From contig JASIAN010000057.1 of NCBI GenBank assembly GCA_030042035.1, positions 1-36,358 of the forward strand: a stretch of 36,358 nt of DNA. Direction: 5' to 3'. The notes beneath the pieces are model-generated. The model did not search any database and had not been told where the DNA came from. It saw only the letters and a list, made by a program, of their open reading frames with translations. The stretch is from Alphaproteobacteria bacterium. GTDB lineage: Bacteria; Pseudomonadota; Alphaproteobacteria; ATCC43930; CGMCC-115725. Below, piece after piece: positions 11,032 through 19,424 of this stretch (position 1 is the stretch's first letter; each line of letters begins with the position of its first letter). A program made the translations under genes and the position numbers.

Positions 11032-11698
11032 CGCTCTTTTCTTCCTCGGTCTCGCCCGAAGCAGTCAGCGCCGCCTGCCACGGCGGCGGCGTCGGCTCTT
11101 CCAGTAATGTCGTCTTGCCGCCCGTTGCCATCGATCCCTGGCGGCCGATCGCCGAGCCAAACGGCGGCGGCGTGCCGGCGCGCAGCGCGTCGAGCAAGGC
11201 CTCGGTTTTCGGCCCGTCGAGGTCTTCGTAATAATCGTCGTTGACCTGCAGGATCGGCGCGTTGACGCAAGCGCCAAGGCATTCGACCTCGACGAGCGTA
11301 AAGAGACCGTTCAGGGTCGTGCCGCCGATGTCGATGGCGAGCTTCCTTTGGCACGCGGCGACAACCTCGTCGGAGCCGCGCAGCCAGCACGGCGTCGTTG
11401 TGCAGACCTGCAAAAGCCAGCGGCCGACCGGCTTCAGGTTGAACATTGTGTAAAACGTCGCGACCTCGTAGACGCGGATGCGCGGCATCTCCAAGAGGTC
11501 GGCCACTGTATGCATCGCCGCCAAGGGCAGCCAGCCCCCCCATTGCCGCTGCGCCAGATCAAGCAGCGGCAACACCGCGCTCTGCTGGCGTCCGGGCGGG
11601 TACTTGGCGATGTGTGCTTTCGCCCGCCCGAGGTTCTCGGGCGTGAATTCGAAATGCTCCGGCTGCGCGACCGGCGGCCCTGAATCGTGGCTCATCAT
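11021..11698 (-). CDS. nuoE: NADH-quinone oxidoreductase subunit E (2Fe-2S)
   Basis: NuoE is the thioredoxin-fold 2Fe-2S subunit (cluster N1a) that pairs with NuoF. The 225-residue product has the ligands Cys 99 and 104 (CTTTPC) and Cys 140 and 144 (CLGAC), spaced as in the family, and [16 protein letters not shown] before them. A roughly 55-residue C-terminal extension rich in Pro, Gly and Thr ([20 protein letters not shown]) follows; alphaproteobacterial NuoE proteins often have a comparable tail. The ATG at 11698 overlaps the nuoD stop as ATGA, with a second ATG right behind it. The ORF-track start 42 codons upstream is inside nuoD. Confidence 0.97.
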   Translation of the reverse strand: MMSHDSGPPVAQPEHFEFTPENLGRAKAHIAKYPPGRQQSAVLPLLDLAQRQWGGWLPLAAMHTVADLLEMPRIRVYEVATFYTMFNLKPVGRWLLQVCTTTPCWLRGSDEVVAACQRKLAIDIGGTTLNGLFTLVEVECLGACVNAPILQVNDDYYEDLDGPKTEALLDALRAGTPPPFGSAIGRQGSMATGGKTTLLEEPTPPPWQAALTASGETEEEKSDAG

Positions 11699-12927
11699 CG
11701 GTCGATCTCGCCGAACACGATGTCCATCGACCCCAGGATCGCGACGAGATCGGCCAGCATGTATCCCTTCGACATGAACTCCGTCGCCTGCAGGAAGGCA
11801 AAGCCGGGCGCCCGGATTTTGCAACGGTAGGGGCGGTTCGTGCCGTCCGACACGAGATAGACGCCAAACTCGCCCTTCGGCGCCTCGACCGTCGTGTAGG
11901 TCTCGCCGGCCGGCACGTGATAGCCCTCGGTGTAGAGCTTGAAATGGTGGATCAGCGCCTCCATCGACCGCTTCATTTCGGCGCGCGGCGGCGGCGCGAC
12001 CTTGCGGTCGTCGACCTTGATCGGACCGGTCGGCAACTGCTGCAAGACTTGGCGGATGATGCGCAGCGACTGCCGCATTTCTTCGATGCGGACGAGATAG
12101 CGGTCCCAGCAGTCGCCGTTCTGGCCGACCGGCACGTCGAACTCTACCGTGTTGTAGGCGTCATAGGGCTGGGCGCGGCGGAGGTCCCACGCGACGCCGG
12201 AGGCGCGCAGCATCGGCCCGGAAAAGCCCCAGTCGAGCGCATCCTTGGCGCTGACGACGCCGATATCGACCGTGCGCTGCTTGAAAATGCGGTTTTCGGT
12301 CAGCAGCACCTCGATGTCGTCGATGGTTTGCGGGAAGCGCTCGGCCCATGCGAGAATGTCGTCAATCAGCCCAGCCGGCAGGTCCATATGCACGCCGCCG
12401 GGACGAAAATAGTTGGCGTGCAGCCGTGCGCCCGAGGCGCGTTCGTAGAACTCCATCAGGATTTCGCGCTGCTCGAACCCCCAGAGAAACGGTGTCAGCG
12501 CGCCGACATCCATCCCGAACGCGCAGATATTCAGGAGATGATTGAGGATGCGGGTGATTTCGGCAAACAGCACGCGGATGTATTGGGCGCGGGGCGGCGG
12601 CTCGATGCCCATCAGCTTCTCGACCGCCAGCGCAAAGGCGTGCTCCTGGCACATCGGCGAGACATAGTCGAGCCGGTCGAAATAGGGGATCGCCTGAAGA
12701 TAGGTCTTGTATTCGATGAGCTTCTCGGTGCCGCGGTGCAACAGGCCGATATGCGGGTCGGCGCGCTCGACGACCTCGCCGTCCATTTCAAGCACGAGGC
12801 GCATGACGCCGTGCGCCGCCGGATGCTGCGGCCCAAAATTCATCGTGAAATTCTGGATCGTCGCGGGGCCGGCCAGTTCGCCGGCACCATCGCCCGCCAA
12901 GGGCGCCGGCGCCGTGGGATCGCTCAT
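11695..12927 (-). CDS. nuoD: NADH-quinone oxidoreductase subunit D
   Basis: NuoD is the 49-kDa subunit of complex I, related to the large subunit of NiFe hydrogenases, and lines the quinone pocket with NuoB. The 410-residue protein contains the family stretch [19 protein letters not shown] (the conserved quinone-site His lies in GPQHPAAHG), [14 protein letters not shown] and the C-terminal [20 protein letters not shown], ending in FGEIDR as usual. It stays separate from NuoC, unlike the fused enterobacterial form. The ATG at 12927 overlaps the nuoC stop (ATGA). The ORF-track extension of 24 residues upstream is discarded because it lies inside nuoC. Confidence 0.98.
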   Translation of the reverse strand: MSDPTAPAPLAGDGAGELAGPATIQNFTMNFGPQHPAAHGVMRLVLEMDGEVVERADPHIGLLHRGTEKLIEYKTYLQAIPYFDRLDYVSPMCQEHAFALAVEKLMGIEPPPRAQYIRVLFAEITRILNHLLNICAFGMDVGALTPFLWGFEQREILMEFYERASGARLHANYFRPGGVHMDLPAGLIDDILAWAERFPQTIDDIEVLLTENRIFKQRTVDIGVVSAKDALDWGFSGPMLRASGVAWDLRRAQPYDAYNTVEFDVPVGQNGDCWDRYLVRIEEMRQSLRIIRQVLQQLPTGPIKVDDRKVAPPPRAEMKRSMEALIHHFKLYTEGYHVPAGETYTTVEAPKGEFGVYLVSDGTNRPYRCKIRAPGFAFLQATEFMSKGYMLADLVAILGSMDIVFGEIDR

Positions 12928-13553
12928 GGCAAGTGCTCCGGCTGCGGCGGCACGCTTGCCTTCTCGTCGCCCGGCAATACCTTGTCCATACCCTCCCACG
13001 GCGACAGGAAGTCGAAGCTGCGGAACTCCTGCTTGAGGCGCACCGGCTCATAGACGACGCGCTTCTGGTCGTCGTCGTAATGCAATTCGACATAGCCGGT
13101 GAGCGGGAAATCTTTGCGCAGCGGATGCCCCTCGAAGCCGTAGTCGGTCAGGATGCGCCGCAGATCAGGGTTGCCCTCAAAAAAGATGCCGTAGAGGTCC
13201 CACGCCTCGCGCTCCCACCAGCCGGCCGAGCTGTAGAGCGGCACGGCCGACGGCACCGGCAGCGCCTCGTCCGTGGTGACAACCACCCGGATGCGCTGAT
13301 TGCGCGAGACGCTCAAGAGGTTGTAGACGACCTCGAAGCGCTGCGCCCGGTCGGGATAATCGACGCCGCAGATGTCGCACAGCATCGTGAAGCGGCATCT
13401 GTCGTCGTCGCGCAGCAATTCGAGGACGCGCGGCAACAGTTCGCGCTCGACGCGGATCGCGAGTTCGCCGTGGCGGATGTCGCTTGCGGTGACCGCACCG
13501 GGCAACGCCGCGGTGATGTATTCGGCCAGTTCCTGCAAGTTGTTGCCGGTCAT
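12924..13553 (-). CDS. nuoC: NADH-quinone oxidoreductase subunit C
   Basis: NuoC is the 30-kDa peripheral-arm subunit of complex I; it carries no cofactor and packs against NuoD. The 209-residue product starts [12 protein letters not shown] and contains the family signature [40 protein letters not shown] (seen here as [18 protein letters not shown] and [15 protein letters not shown]). The ATG at 13553 overlaps the nuoB stop (ATGA). The longer ORF in the track is a read-through of the same frame into nuoB. The C-terminus ends in a short Pro-rich tail (VPPQPEHLP). Nothing unusual. Confidence 0.97.
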   Translation of the reverse strand: MTGNNLQELAEYITAALPGAVTASDIRHGELAIRVERELLPRVLELLRDDDRCRFTMLCDICGVDYPDRAQRFEVVYNLLSVSRNQRIRVVVTTDEALPVPSAVPLYSSAGWWEREAWDLYGIFFEGNPDLRRILTDYGFEGHPLRKDFPLTGYVELHYDDDQKRVVYEPVRLKQEFRSFDFLSPWEGMDKVLPGDEKASVPPQPEHLP

Positions 13554-14089
13554 CCGCGCATAAACCGCCGCTCGCGGCGGATCTTCTTCTGCAACAGCAG
13601 CACGCCATAGAGCAGCGCCTCCGCCGTCGGCGGACACCCCGGCACATAGATATCGACCGGCACGATGCGATCGCAGCCGCGCACGACGCTGTAGGAATAA
13701 TGGTAATAGCCGCCGCCATTGGCGCACGAACCCATCGAGATGACCCAGCGCGGCTCGGCCATCTGGTCGTAAACCTTGCGCAGCGCCGGCGCCATCTTGT
13801 TGCACAGCGTGCCGGCGACGATCATCACGTCGGATTGGCGCGGGCTCGGCCGGAACACGACGCCGAAACGGTCGAGGTCGTAGCGGGCGGCGCCGGTGTG
13901 CATCATCTCGACGGCGCAGCAGGCGAGCCCGAATGTCATCGGCCAGAGCGAGCCGCTGCGCGCCCAATTGATCAGCGCATCGACGGTGGACAGGATGAAT
14001 CCCTTTTCTTCGACCTCTTCGGTCGCGGCGCGCAGCAGAAGGTCCTGTTGCGCCGGCACGATCCGGTCGGGGGTCTCGATCAGTCCCAT
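13550..14089 (-). CDS. nuoB: NADH-quinone oxidoreductase subunit B (cluster N2)
   Basis: NuoB carries cluster N2, which hands electrons to quinone. The 179-residue protein shows the ligands: tandem Cys 57-58 ([10 protein letters not shown]), Cys 122 (MGSCANGGG) and Cys 152 ([13 protein letters not shown]). I use the ATG at 14089 ([10 protein letters not shown]) because GGGAG lies 8 nt upstream of it. The ORF-track start at 14110 would add seven residues and overlap nuoA by 31 nt. The chosen start overlaps nuoA by 10 nt. Length and motifs are standard. Confidence 0.97.
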   Translation of the reverse strand: MGLIETPDRIVPAQQDLLLRAATEEVEEKGFILSTVDALINWARSGSLWPMTFGLACCAVEMMHTGAARYDLDRFGVVFRPSPRQSDVMIVAGTLCNKMAPALRKVYDQMAEPRWVISMGSCANGGGYYHYSYSVVRGCDRIVPVDIYVPGCPPTAEALLYGVLLLQKKIRRERRFMRG

Positions 14090-14445
14090 TCGAGCGCTCC
14101 CTTCCGCCATTCATAGGCAAAGCCGACGGTCAATACGGCGAGGAAGACGATCATCGACCAGAAGCCGAACAGCCCCACGTCGCCCAGCGACACGGCCCAG
14201 GGAAACAGGAACGCGACTTCGAGATCGAAGATGATGAACAGGATCGCCACGAGGTAATAGCGCACATCGAAGCGGATGCGGGCGTCCTCGAACGGCTCGA
14301 AGCCGCATTCGTAGGGCGACAGCTTCTCCGAATTGGGGTTCTGCCGCGCCAGCACGACCGACGCGAGGATCATCGCCGTGGCGATGCCGCCGGCAACGAC
14401 GAGAAACACGATGATTGGGAAATAGCTCCGGAGCAGGCTCTCCAT
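14080..14445 (-). CDS. nuoA: NADH-quinone oxidoreductase subunit A
   Basis: NuoA is a three-helix membrane subunit at the arm junction of complex I and the promoter-proximal gene of the operon. The 121-residue product contains [20 protein letters not shown], with the Cys and acidic loop near the quinone cavity, and [15 protein letters not shown], both family signatures. The ATG at 14445 is preceded by GAGG at 7-nt spacing. About 124 bases separate it from the tRNA-Asp gene upstream, so the operon either has its own promoter there or is read through from the tRNA. I could not find a convincing promoter match. Confidence 0.97.
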   Translation of the reverse strand: MESLLRSYFPIIVFLVVAGGIATAMILASVVLARQNPNSEKLSPYECGFEPFEDARIRFDVRYYLVAILFIIFDLEVAFLFPWAVSLGDVGLFGFWSMIVFLAVLTVGFAYEWRKGALEWD

Positions 14446-14569
14446 GGGCCAACCTCAACAGCGGGAACCGCGCAAGCGGCGCTTGCACGCGTCGCCTCAA
14501 TGCTAAGCAGGACGCCGGCAACGGGGCCGACGGCGGATGGTTCTGTGCAATCCCGGCGATCCCGACCGC
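14446..14569 (-). other. nuo operon leader / nuoA-tRNA intergenic region
   Basis: This is the stretch between the 3' end of the tRNA-Asp gene and nuoA, and the likely 5' leader of the nuo operon. It has no plausible ORF. A short perfect inverted repeat, GCAAGC-GGC-GCTTGC (14472-14486), could fold in the leader, but it has no T-tract. I see no good -35/-10 pair, so the promoter position is open. Confidence 0.35.
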
Positions 14570-14646
<77 letters not shown>

Positions 14647-14670
14647 GCGACACCTCGGTCGCGGCGCCAC

Positions 14671-14699
14671 CTCCTACCTAGGCACCCCTGTGGTGTCAA
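14671..14699 (-). promoter_or_regulatory. Candidate sigma-70-type promoter for tRNA-Asp
   Basis: On the minus strand, a perfect -35 hexamer TTGACA (14699-14694) is followed after 17 bases by TAGGAG (14676-14671), a weak -10. The start would fall about 18 bases before the mature tRNA. Spacing and position fit a tRNA promoter. The -10 matches the consensus at only three of six positions. Confidence 0.4.
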
Positions 14700-14732
14700 G
14701 CAACTCCCGACCTACCGCACCGGTCGGATATT

Positions 14733-14752
14733 GCCGGCGCCGCTGCGCCGGC
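14733..14752 (-). terminator. Terminator-like hairpin after the DUF336 gene
   Basis: A perfect 8-bp inverted repeat, GCCGGCGC-loop CGCT-GCGCCGGC, begins at the base directly after the DUF336 stop codon. It is very stable for its size. No T-tract follows on the minus strand (AATATCCG), so it could stabilise the mRNA end or act as a Rho-assisted terminator instead of a classical intrinsic one. Confidence 0.45.
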
Positions 14753-15196
14753 TCACGTCGTCTCACCGGTGTCGGGCACGAGGCCGGCGTCTTTGATGCC
14801 GTGAACGGCGCAGGCTTCGTCCTGGTCGGAGGTGTCGCCGCTGATCCCGACCGCGCCGACGATGTCGCCTGCGCCGTCGCGAATCAACACACCGCCCGGC
14901 GCCGGCACGATGCGCCCGCCCGATGCGACGGTCAGCGCCTGAATGAAGCCGGCGCCGCCCGATGCCATGCGGCGCGCGAATTCGCGCCCGCCGAACCCCA
15001 TGCCGAGCGTTCCCCATGCCTTGCCCATTGCGATCTCCGGTCGCAGCAGGCTGGAGCGGTCTTCGCGTTTCATCGCCTTCAACTGGCCGCCGGCGTCGAG
15101 CACGACGACGGTCAAGGGATGCAGCCGCAATTCGCGCCCCTTGGCGAGCGCCGCATCGATGATCCTCGAGGCCTGATCGAGGGTGAGTCCGGTCAT
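14753..15196 (-). CDS. GlcG/HbpS-family heme-binding-like protein (DUF336)
   Basis: The 147-residue product (MTGLTLDQASRIIDAAL) matches the GlcG/HbpS/DUF336 family (PF03928): the N-terminal two-helix start, VVVLDAGGQLKAMKRED, the central AMGKAWGTLGMGFGGRE, and the C-terminal GGVLIRDGAGDIVGAVGISG. Family members include the heme-binding sensor HbpS and GlcG of the glycolate locus; many sit beside catabolic operons and their biochemical role is often unknown. No signal peptide is visible, so it is probably cytoplasmic. I use the ATG at 15196 because GGAAGGGAAG precedes it; the ORF-track start adds 14 residues. It lies 99 bases downstream of the SDR gene and may belong to the same transcript. 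Confidence 0.85.
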   Translation of the reverse strand: MTGLTLDQASRIIDAALAKGRELRLHPLTVVVLDAGGQLKAMKREDRSSLLRPEIAMGKAWGTLGMGFGGREFARRMASGGAGFIQALTVASGGRIVPAPGGVLIRDGAGDIVGAVGISGDTSDQDEACAVHGIKDAGLVPDTGETT

Positions 15197-15295
15197 GCTT
15201 CCCTTCCGGATCGCTGGGTCTGGAATCCAATCGCACACTGTACCGATAACGATGGCGATGGTCTTGCGGCTCGTCGTGCCCGCGCCACGATGCCG

Positions 15296-16021
15296 CTAGA
15301 GCGTCACAATCTCCCCGTTTTTCGTGCACTCCGGCAGCGCGAGCGCGAGGAATGCGTCGGCGACGCGCTCCGGCGGTGGCACGGTATCCGGGTCCTCGCC
15401 GGGATAGATCGCGGCGCGCAGCCGGGTGCGGGCGATGCCCGGATCGATCAGGTTGGCGCGGATGCTGGTGTTGGCGGCGATCTCGCCGGCGTAAATGCGC
15501 ACCAGCGTTTCGAGGCCGGCCTTCGCGACCGCATAGGGGCCGTAATAAGGCGGCGCGTCGCGCGCGAGGCGGCTCGTCACGAAAATCGCGCGCCCGGCCG
15601 GCGCGCGGCGCAGCAGCGGGTCCATCGCGCGGATGAGGCGCCAGTTGGCCGTCAGGTCGAGAGCGATGATGTCGCTCCACAGCTTCGGATCGTAATGGCC
15701 GAGCGGCGCCATGTGGCCGAACTCGGCGGCGTTGCCGACGAGCACGTCGAGCCGGCCATAGCGCTGGTAGAGCGCGGCGCCGAGTTCGTCGATCTTCGCG
15801 AAATCGCGCAAATCGAGCGGCACGAGCGTCGCGCTGCCGCCGCGGGCGCGCACCGCGTCATCGATTTCTTCCAGGCCGCCGACGGTTCGCGCGACGAGCA
15901 CGACATGCGCTCCCTCGCGGGCAAAGCGCACCGCGACGGCGGCGCCGATGCCGCGCGAGGCGCCGGTGATCAGTGCGACCCTTCCGGCGAGCCGGCTGGC
16001 GCCTTGGGCCACGCCGCTCAC
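15296..16021 (-). CDS. SDR-family NAD(P)-dependent oxidoreductase
   Basis: This 241-residue protein is a classical short-chain dehydrogenase/reductase. It has the cofactor motif GASRGIG (20-26), a variant NAA motif (97-99), the catalytic Ser around 150 (IFVTSR) and the YxxxK pair Tyr163/Lys167 (YAVAK). An Arg after the second beta strand (VARTVGG) hints at NADP preference, which is inference. The start is GTG at 16021, overlapping the dioxygenase stop as GTGA, so it is cotranslated with the upstream LigB-like gene. Pairing with a ring-cleavage-type dioxygenase suggests a role in a catabolic route, for example oxidation of a diol or semialdehyde, but the substrate cannot be read from the sequence. 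Confidence 0.9.
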   Translation of the reverse strand: MSGVAQGASRLAGRVALITGASRGIGAAVAVRFAREGAHVVLVARTVGGLEEIDDAVRARGGSATLVPLDLRDFAKIDELGAALYQRYGRLDVLVGNAAEFGHMAPLGHYDPKLWSDIIALDLTANWRLIRAMDPLLRRAPAGRAIFVTSRLARDAPPYYGPYAVAKAGLETLVRIYAGEIAANTSIRANLIDPGIARTRLRAAIYPGEDPDTVPPPERVADAFLALALPECTKNGEIVTL

Positions 16022-17094
16022 GCAGTGGCGATGCGCTGTGCCAGCTGGTACAGCAGCATCGGGTTGAGGCGGAAATGGTCGCGCAGCGCCGCGCAGTCGA
16101 GCGCGGCGAGCGCCGCCCGCTCATCGGTCGCGAGATCGAGGTGCGCGGCGTAACCGGCCGGATCGCGGCGGTAGGAGGCGCGCGCCTCGGCGCTGTCGAT
16201 GAGCGCGAAGATCGCGGCGGCGAGCGCGCTGCGCTCGGGCGCCGTCGCCGGATAATAGAGCGGCGCTGCGGCGACCCGTCCCGCCAGGTCGGCCCAGCCG
16301 ACGACGGCGTAGATGTGGTGCCATGACGGCTCGAAGATGGCCGCTTGCGGCGCACGGTCGCCGATCATGCCGGCGAGGATCTGCAACGCGCGGCATTCGA
16401 CATTGCCGGTGCGGTCGAGCGCGGCGCCGTCGAAGCGCATCAGATAGCGCAGGTTGCCCGATTTCAGGTGTTCGAAGATGACCCGGTCGGTGGCGATGTC
16501 GGGATCGGGGTATTGCGGCGTGCCGGGATAATGCGACAGGCCGCCGCTCGCGAGCACAACGGCGCGCCGCCCGATCCGCTCGATCGCGAGCCTGAGCGCC
16601 CGGCCAAACGCAAAGCAGCGCTCCGGCGTCGGCTGCGGCGGCACGTAGGCGTTGACGAACACCGGCAGAAACGGCTGGGCGCGCGGGTAGCCGCAGAATT
16701 CCAAGGGGATCGTGAAAGCGGTGCCGAGGCCGGCGTCGAGCGTGAAGGCCGGATCGAAACCGAGATCGAGAAGCTCGCGCAGGAGCGCGTAACCCGCTTC
16801 GCCGTCGATCGGCCAGGGGCCGCCATGCCCGCCGCTGCCCTCGGCGCGCAGGCCGCAATGCAGCGCAAAGGCTGGCACGCAGCGTGTGACAAAATCGTCG
16901 CAATGCGCATTCGACACGACGATCAGGAGATCGGCGTCGAGGGCGCGAAACCGGTCGCCGAGATCGCGCATCGCGACATTGACGCGCGCCACCTGCGCCT
17001 TGTCCTCGGTGTCGGGCAGGGTCAGGAATTGCGGCGCATGCGGCACGATCGCCGCGCCAACAACGCCCGCTTTCCGTTCATCGGTGTTCGTCAT
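16018..17094 (-). CDS. LigB-type (class III) extradiol dioxygenase with LigA-like tail
   Basis: The 358-residue protein matches the class III extradiol ring-cleavage dioxygenases (LigB fold). Likely Fe(II) ligands are His19 (IVPHAPQF), His64 (SNAHCDDF) and Glu233 (TGNVECRAL). The catalytic His is probably His188 in GGLSHYPG. The last ~70 residues (FALIDSAEARASYRRDP to NPMLLYQLAQ) resemble the small LigA subunit, giving a single-chain arrangement like gallate dioxygenases. The reaction would be oxygen-dependent cleavage of a catecholic or related ring; the substrate is unknown. I use the ATG at 17094, with GGGGA 9 nt upstream, instead of the GTG five codons earlier. It forms an overlapping pair with the SDR gene and is divergent from the M20 gene. 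Confidence 0.85.
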   Translation of the reverse strand: MTNTDERKAGVVGAAIVPHAPQFLTLPDTEDKAQVARVNVAMRDLGDRFRALDADLLIVVSNAHCDDFVTRCVPAFALHCGLRAEGSGGHGGPWPIDGEAGYALLRELLDLGFDPAFTLDAGLGTAFTIPLEFCGYPRAQPFLPVFVNAYVPPQPTPERCFAFGRALRLAIERIGRRAVVLASGGLSHYPGTPQYPDPDIATDRVIFEHLKSGNLRYLMRFDGAALDRTGNVECRALQILAGMIGDRAPQAAIFEPSWHHIYAVVGWADLAGRVAAAPLYYPATAPERSALAAAIFALIDSAEARASYRRDPAGYAAHLDLATDERAALAALDCAALRDHFRLNPMLLYQLAQRIATA

Positions 17095-17129
17095 CACGCT
17101 GTTCCCCACCTATCGCATCGCGCCTGCCA

Positions 17130-17200
17130 GATTGCGTCGTCGCTGCGCTCCTCGCAACGATGAGTTCCCTTGGGTCATTGCGAGCGCAGCGAAGCAATCC
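17130..17200. repeat. Palindromic repeat, GTCATTGCGAG family, copy 1 (arms outward)
   Basis: Two arms of one repeat family lie in the divergent intergenic region. The first (17130-17160, GATTGCGTCGTCGCTGCG onward) matches the right arm of copy 2 at 27 of 31 positions. The second (17174-17200, GTCATTGCGAGCGCAGCG onward) matches the left arm of copy 2 at 24 of 27. Their order is reversed compared with copy 2, so the arms face outward. Together they can form an imperfect hairpin (CTGCGCT ... AGCGCAG). The second arm lies inside the spurious ORF-track 5' extension of the M20 gene. Confidence 0.8.
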
Positions 17201-17277
17201 CGGCGTCGCGGCAACGTCGGTGGCCGCCGGCAGCAGAAACGGCTATCGTTGCCCACCTGCAGCGCTCCGGAGCCGCC

Positions 17278-18450
17278 ATGCCCGTCATCCCCGCCGTGCT
17301 CGATTTTGCCAATGCGCTGACCGAAATCCGACGAGATATCCACGCCCATCCCGAACTCGGCTTTGAGGAACAGCGCACGTCCGACATTGTTGCGACAAAA
17401 CTCGCCGAATACGGCTGCGAGGTGCATCGCGGCCTCGCGACGACCGGCGTCGTCGGCACGCTGCGGCGCGGCAACTCGCTGCGCGCGATCGGCCTCCGGG
17501 CCGATATGGATTGCCTGCCGATGCAGGAGTTGAACGAATTCGCGCACCGCTCGCAATATGACGGCAAGATGCACGGCTGTGGCCACGACGGGCATACGAC
17601 GGTGCTGCTCGGCGCCGCCCGCTATCTCGCTGAGACGCGCAATTTCGACGGCACCGTGCATTTCATCTTCCAGCCGGGCGAAGAGGGCTACGGCGGCGGC
17701 CGCGTCATGGTGCAGCAGGGGCTGTTCGACAAGTTCCCCTGCGACGCGGTGTTCGCGCTGCACAACAAACCCGGCATCCCGGTCGGTCACATCGCGGTGC
17801 GCGCCGGGCCGCTGCTCGCCGCTTCCGACCGCTTCGACATCCGCATCAAGGCGAAGGGCGGGCACGCGGCGCAGCCGCATCACGGCATCGATCCGTTTGT
17901 GATCGGGGCGCAGACCGTGCTCGGGTTGCAGGCGATCGTATCGCGCAACGTCGATCCGATCGACTCGGCGGTCATCACAATCGGCTTTATGCGCGGGGGC
18001 TCGGCCTACAACGTGATCCCGGACGAATTGCATATCGGCGGCACGGTGCGCAGCTTCCGCCCGGAAGTGCGCGACCTCTTGCAGCAGCGAATCGGCGAGG
18101 TGGCGCGCGGCACCGCGGCATTGCACGGCGCGGCCGCCGAGCTCGATTATCGCCGCGGCTATCCGCCGACGATCAACCATGCAGAGGAGGCCGAATTCGC
18201 CGCCGATGTCGCGGCCGAGATCTGCGGCGCCGACGCCGTTAACCGCAACGTCGCGCCGGCCCTCGGCGGCGAGGATTTCTCCTACATGCTGCAAGCGCGG
18301 CCGGGTGCGATGGTGTGGCTCGGCAACGGCCCGGGCGAGGGCGGCTGCATGCTGCACAACGCGCGCTACGACTTCAACGACGGTGCAATCCCGGTCGGCG
18401 TCAGCTTTTTCGCGCGGCTGGCCGAGCGTTTCCTGGCGGCGCAGAAATAG
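17278..18450 (+). CDS. M20-family amidohydrolase (hippurate hydrolase/HipO-like)
   Basis: The 390-residue protein is an M20D-type metal-dependent amidohydrolase, the family that cleaves N-acyl amino acids such as hippurate. Visible metal-site motifs are MHGCGHDGHTT (Cys101, His103), FQPGEEGYGGG (Glu135/Glu136), LHNKPG (His162) and the C-terminal GGEDFSYML with MLHNARYDF. RRDIHAHPELGFEE is the typical N-terminal signature. No signal peptide, so cytoplasmic. I start at ATG 17278 (MPVIPAVLDF), after a CGGAG stretch; the ORF-track extension of 36 residues translates the palindromic repeat. The LLM oxidoreductase follows after 13 bases in the same direction, so the two are probably cotranscribed. 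The exact amide substrate is not readable. Confidence 0.93.
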   Translation: MPVIPAVLDFANALTEIRRDIHAHPELGFEEQRTSDIVATKLAEYGCEVHRGLATTGVVGTLRRGNSLRAIGLRADMDCLPMQELNEFAHRSQYDGKMHGCGHDGHTTVLLGAARYLAETRNFDGTVHFIFQPGEEGYGGGRVMVQQGLFDKFPCDAVFALHNKPGIPVGHIAVRAGPLLAASDRFDIRIKAKGGHAAQPHHGIDPFVIGAQTVLGLQAIVSRNVDPIDSAVITIGFMRGGSAYNVIPDELHIGGTVRSFRPEVRDLLQQRIGEVARGTAALHGAAAELDYRRGYPPTINHAEEAEFAADVAAEICGADAVNRNVAPALGGEDFSYMLQARPGAMVWLGNGPGEGGCMLHNARYDFNDGAIPVGVSFFARLAERFLAAQK

Positions 18451-18463
18451 GGGAGGGGGTTCG

Positions 18464-19288
18464 ATGCGCGTCCATGTGGTCAATGTCATGCGGCCGGAAG
18501 CGGGCGCCAGCACCCGCGATCGCTTTATCGCGTTTGCCCGCGAGGTCGAGGCGCGCGGCTTTGCCGGTCTGTGGGTGACCGACGCGTTCGGGCGCGGCCG
18601 GCCGACCCTCGATCCCGTCGGCCTGATGAACATCATCGCCGCGGTGACCGACCGGGTCGAGATCGGCACGTGCGTGTTGCAGGTGCCGGTGCGCCACCCG
18701 GTCGAACTGGCGCATCGCATCGCCGGCCTTCATGCGATGGCCGGCGATCGCCTCAAGCTCGGCCTCGGCAGCGGCTCGACAAAGGCCGATTTCGATCTCG
18801 TCGGGGCCGATTACGAGGCGCGCTTCAAGACGCTGATGACCTCGCTCGACACGATGCGACGGGCGTGGCGCGGCGAGGCGCTGACGCCCGAGGGCACCAC
18901 GCTCGTCCCGTGGCCCGGCACCGCGGGCGGACCGGCGCTCATGCTCGGCGCCTGGCGCAACAAGCGGTGGATCGTCTATGCCGCCGAGCAATGCCAGGGC
19001 TGGATCGCGTCGGGCCTCTATCCCAAGCCGGAAGAGCTCGAAGCCGGCATGAAATTCTATCGCGACGTCGGCGGCCGGCGCGCGGTGCTCGCGAACGTCA
19101 TCGTCGATCTCAACGGCAACGGCGAAGGCATGCCATTGGGCGGCCGCGCCGCGGTCATGCTGACCGGCGGCGAGGCCGCCGCCCGCGCCAGGCTGCAATG
19201 GATCCGCGATGTCGGGTTCGACGATGTATTGTGCATGACGCGACCAGAGGATTTGGATGACCTGTCGCGCCTGCGCGACGCGCTGTAG
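18464..19288 (+). CDS. LLM-class flavin-dependent oxidoreductase
   Basis: The 274-residue product (MRVHVVNVMRPEAG) matches the luciferase-like monooxygenase superfamily, TIM-barrel enzymes using FMN or F420. Landmarks are FAREVEARGFAGLWVTDAFG near the N-terminus, DRVEIGTCVLQVPVRHPVELAHR (the common 'T.V...P.RHP' stretch) and RLKLGLGSGSTKADFDLVG. I use the ATG at 18464 because a strong GGGGAGGGGG lies just upstream; the ORF-track start 95 codons earlier is inside the M20 gene. Cotranscribed with the amidohydrolase, it could oxidise a substrate or product of that enzyme; this is inference. A palindromic repeat follows 11 bases after its stop. Confidence 0.88.
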   Translation: MRVHVVNVMRPEAGASTRDRFIAFAREVEARGFAGLWVTDAFGRGRPTLDPVGLMNIIAAVTDRVEIGTCVLQVPVRHPVELAHRIAGLHAMAGDRLKLGLGSGSTKADFDLVGADYEARFKTLMTSLDTMRRAWRGEALTPEGTTLVPWPGTAGGPALMLGAWRNKRWIVYAAEQCQGWIASGLYPKPEELEAGMKFYRDVGGRRAVLANVIVDLNGNGEGMPLGGRAAVMLTGGEAAARARLQWIRDVGFDDVLCMTRPEDLDDLSRLRDAL

Positions 19289-19299
19289 CTGCGGCGGTT

Positions 19300-19377
19300 G
19301 TCATTGCGAGCAAAGCGAGGCAATCCCGCCTCGCTGATTGCCCCGGATTGCCGCGTCGCCGCGCTCCTCGCAATGAC
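19300..19377. repeat. Palindromic repeat, GTCATTGCGAG family, copy 2
   Basis: A 78-base element begins GTCATTGCGAGCAAAGCGAG and ends CGCTCCTCGCAATGAC. Its 11-base ends (GTCATTGCGAG / CTCGCAATGAC) are perfect inverted repeats. It is the complete, inward-facing form of the family seen at 17130-17200. It fills most of the gap between the LLM gene and def, with no ORF. It may contribute to 3'-end formation of the M20-LLM transcript. Confidence 0.85.
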
Positions 19378-19389
19378 GGGCGGGCAATA

Positions 19390-19418
19390 TTGACGCTTGA
19401 GGGGCCGCCTCTTACGTA
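19390..19418 (+). promoter_or_regulatory. Possible def promoter, arranged for a leaderless mRNA
   Basis: TTGACG (five of six to the -35 consensus) is followed after 17 bases by TACGTA, a weak -10, and then six bases before the def ATG. A start at the usual distance would fall on or next to the ATG. The only Shine-Dalgarno-like bases (AGGG) are three bases from the ATG, too close for normal use. The -10 is poor, so this is tentative. Confidence 0.3.
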
Positions 19419-19424
19419 GGGTTT

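Noticed and set aside
17110-18720. 536-codon minus-strand ORF opposite the M20 amidohydrolase
   Set aside because: Antisense shadow that also runs through the palindromic repeat.
17130-19377. Insertion sequence or composite transposon bounded by the two repeats
   Set aside because: The intervening genes are an amidohydrolase and an LLM oxidoreductase; there is no transposase and no target-site duplication that I can see.
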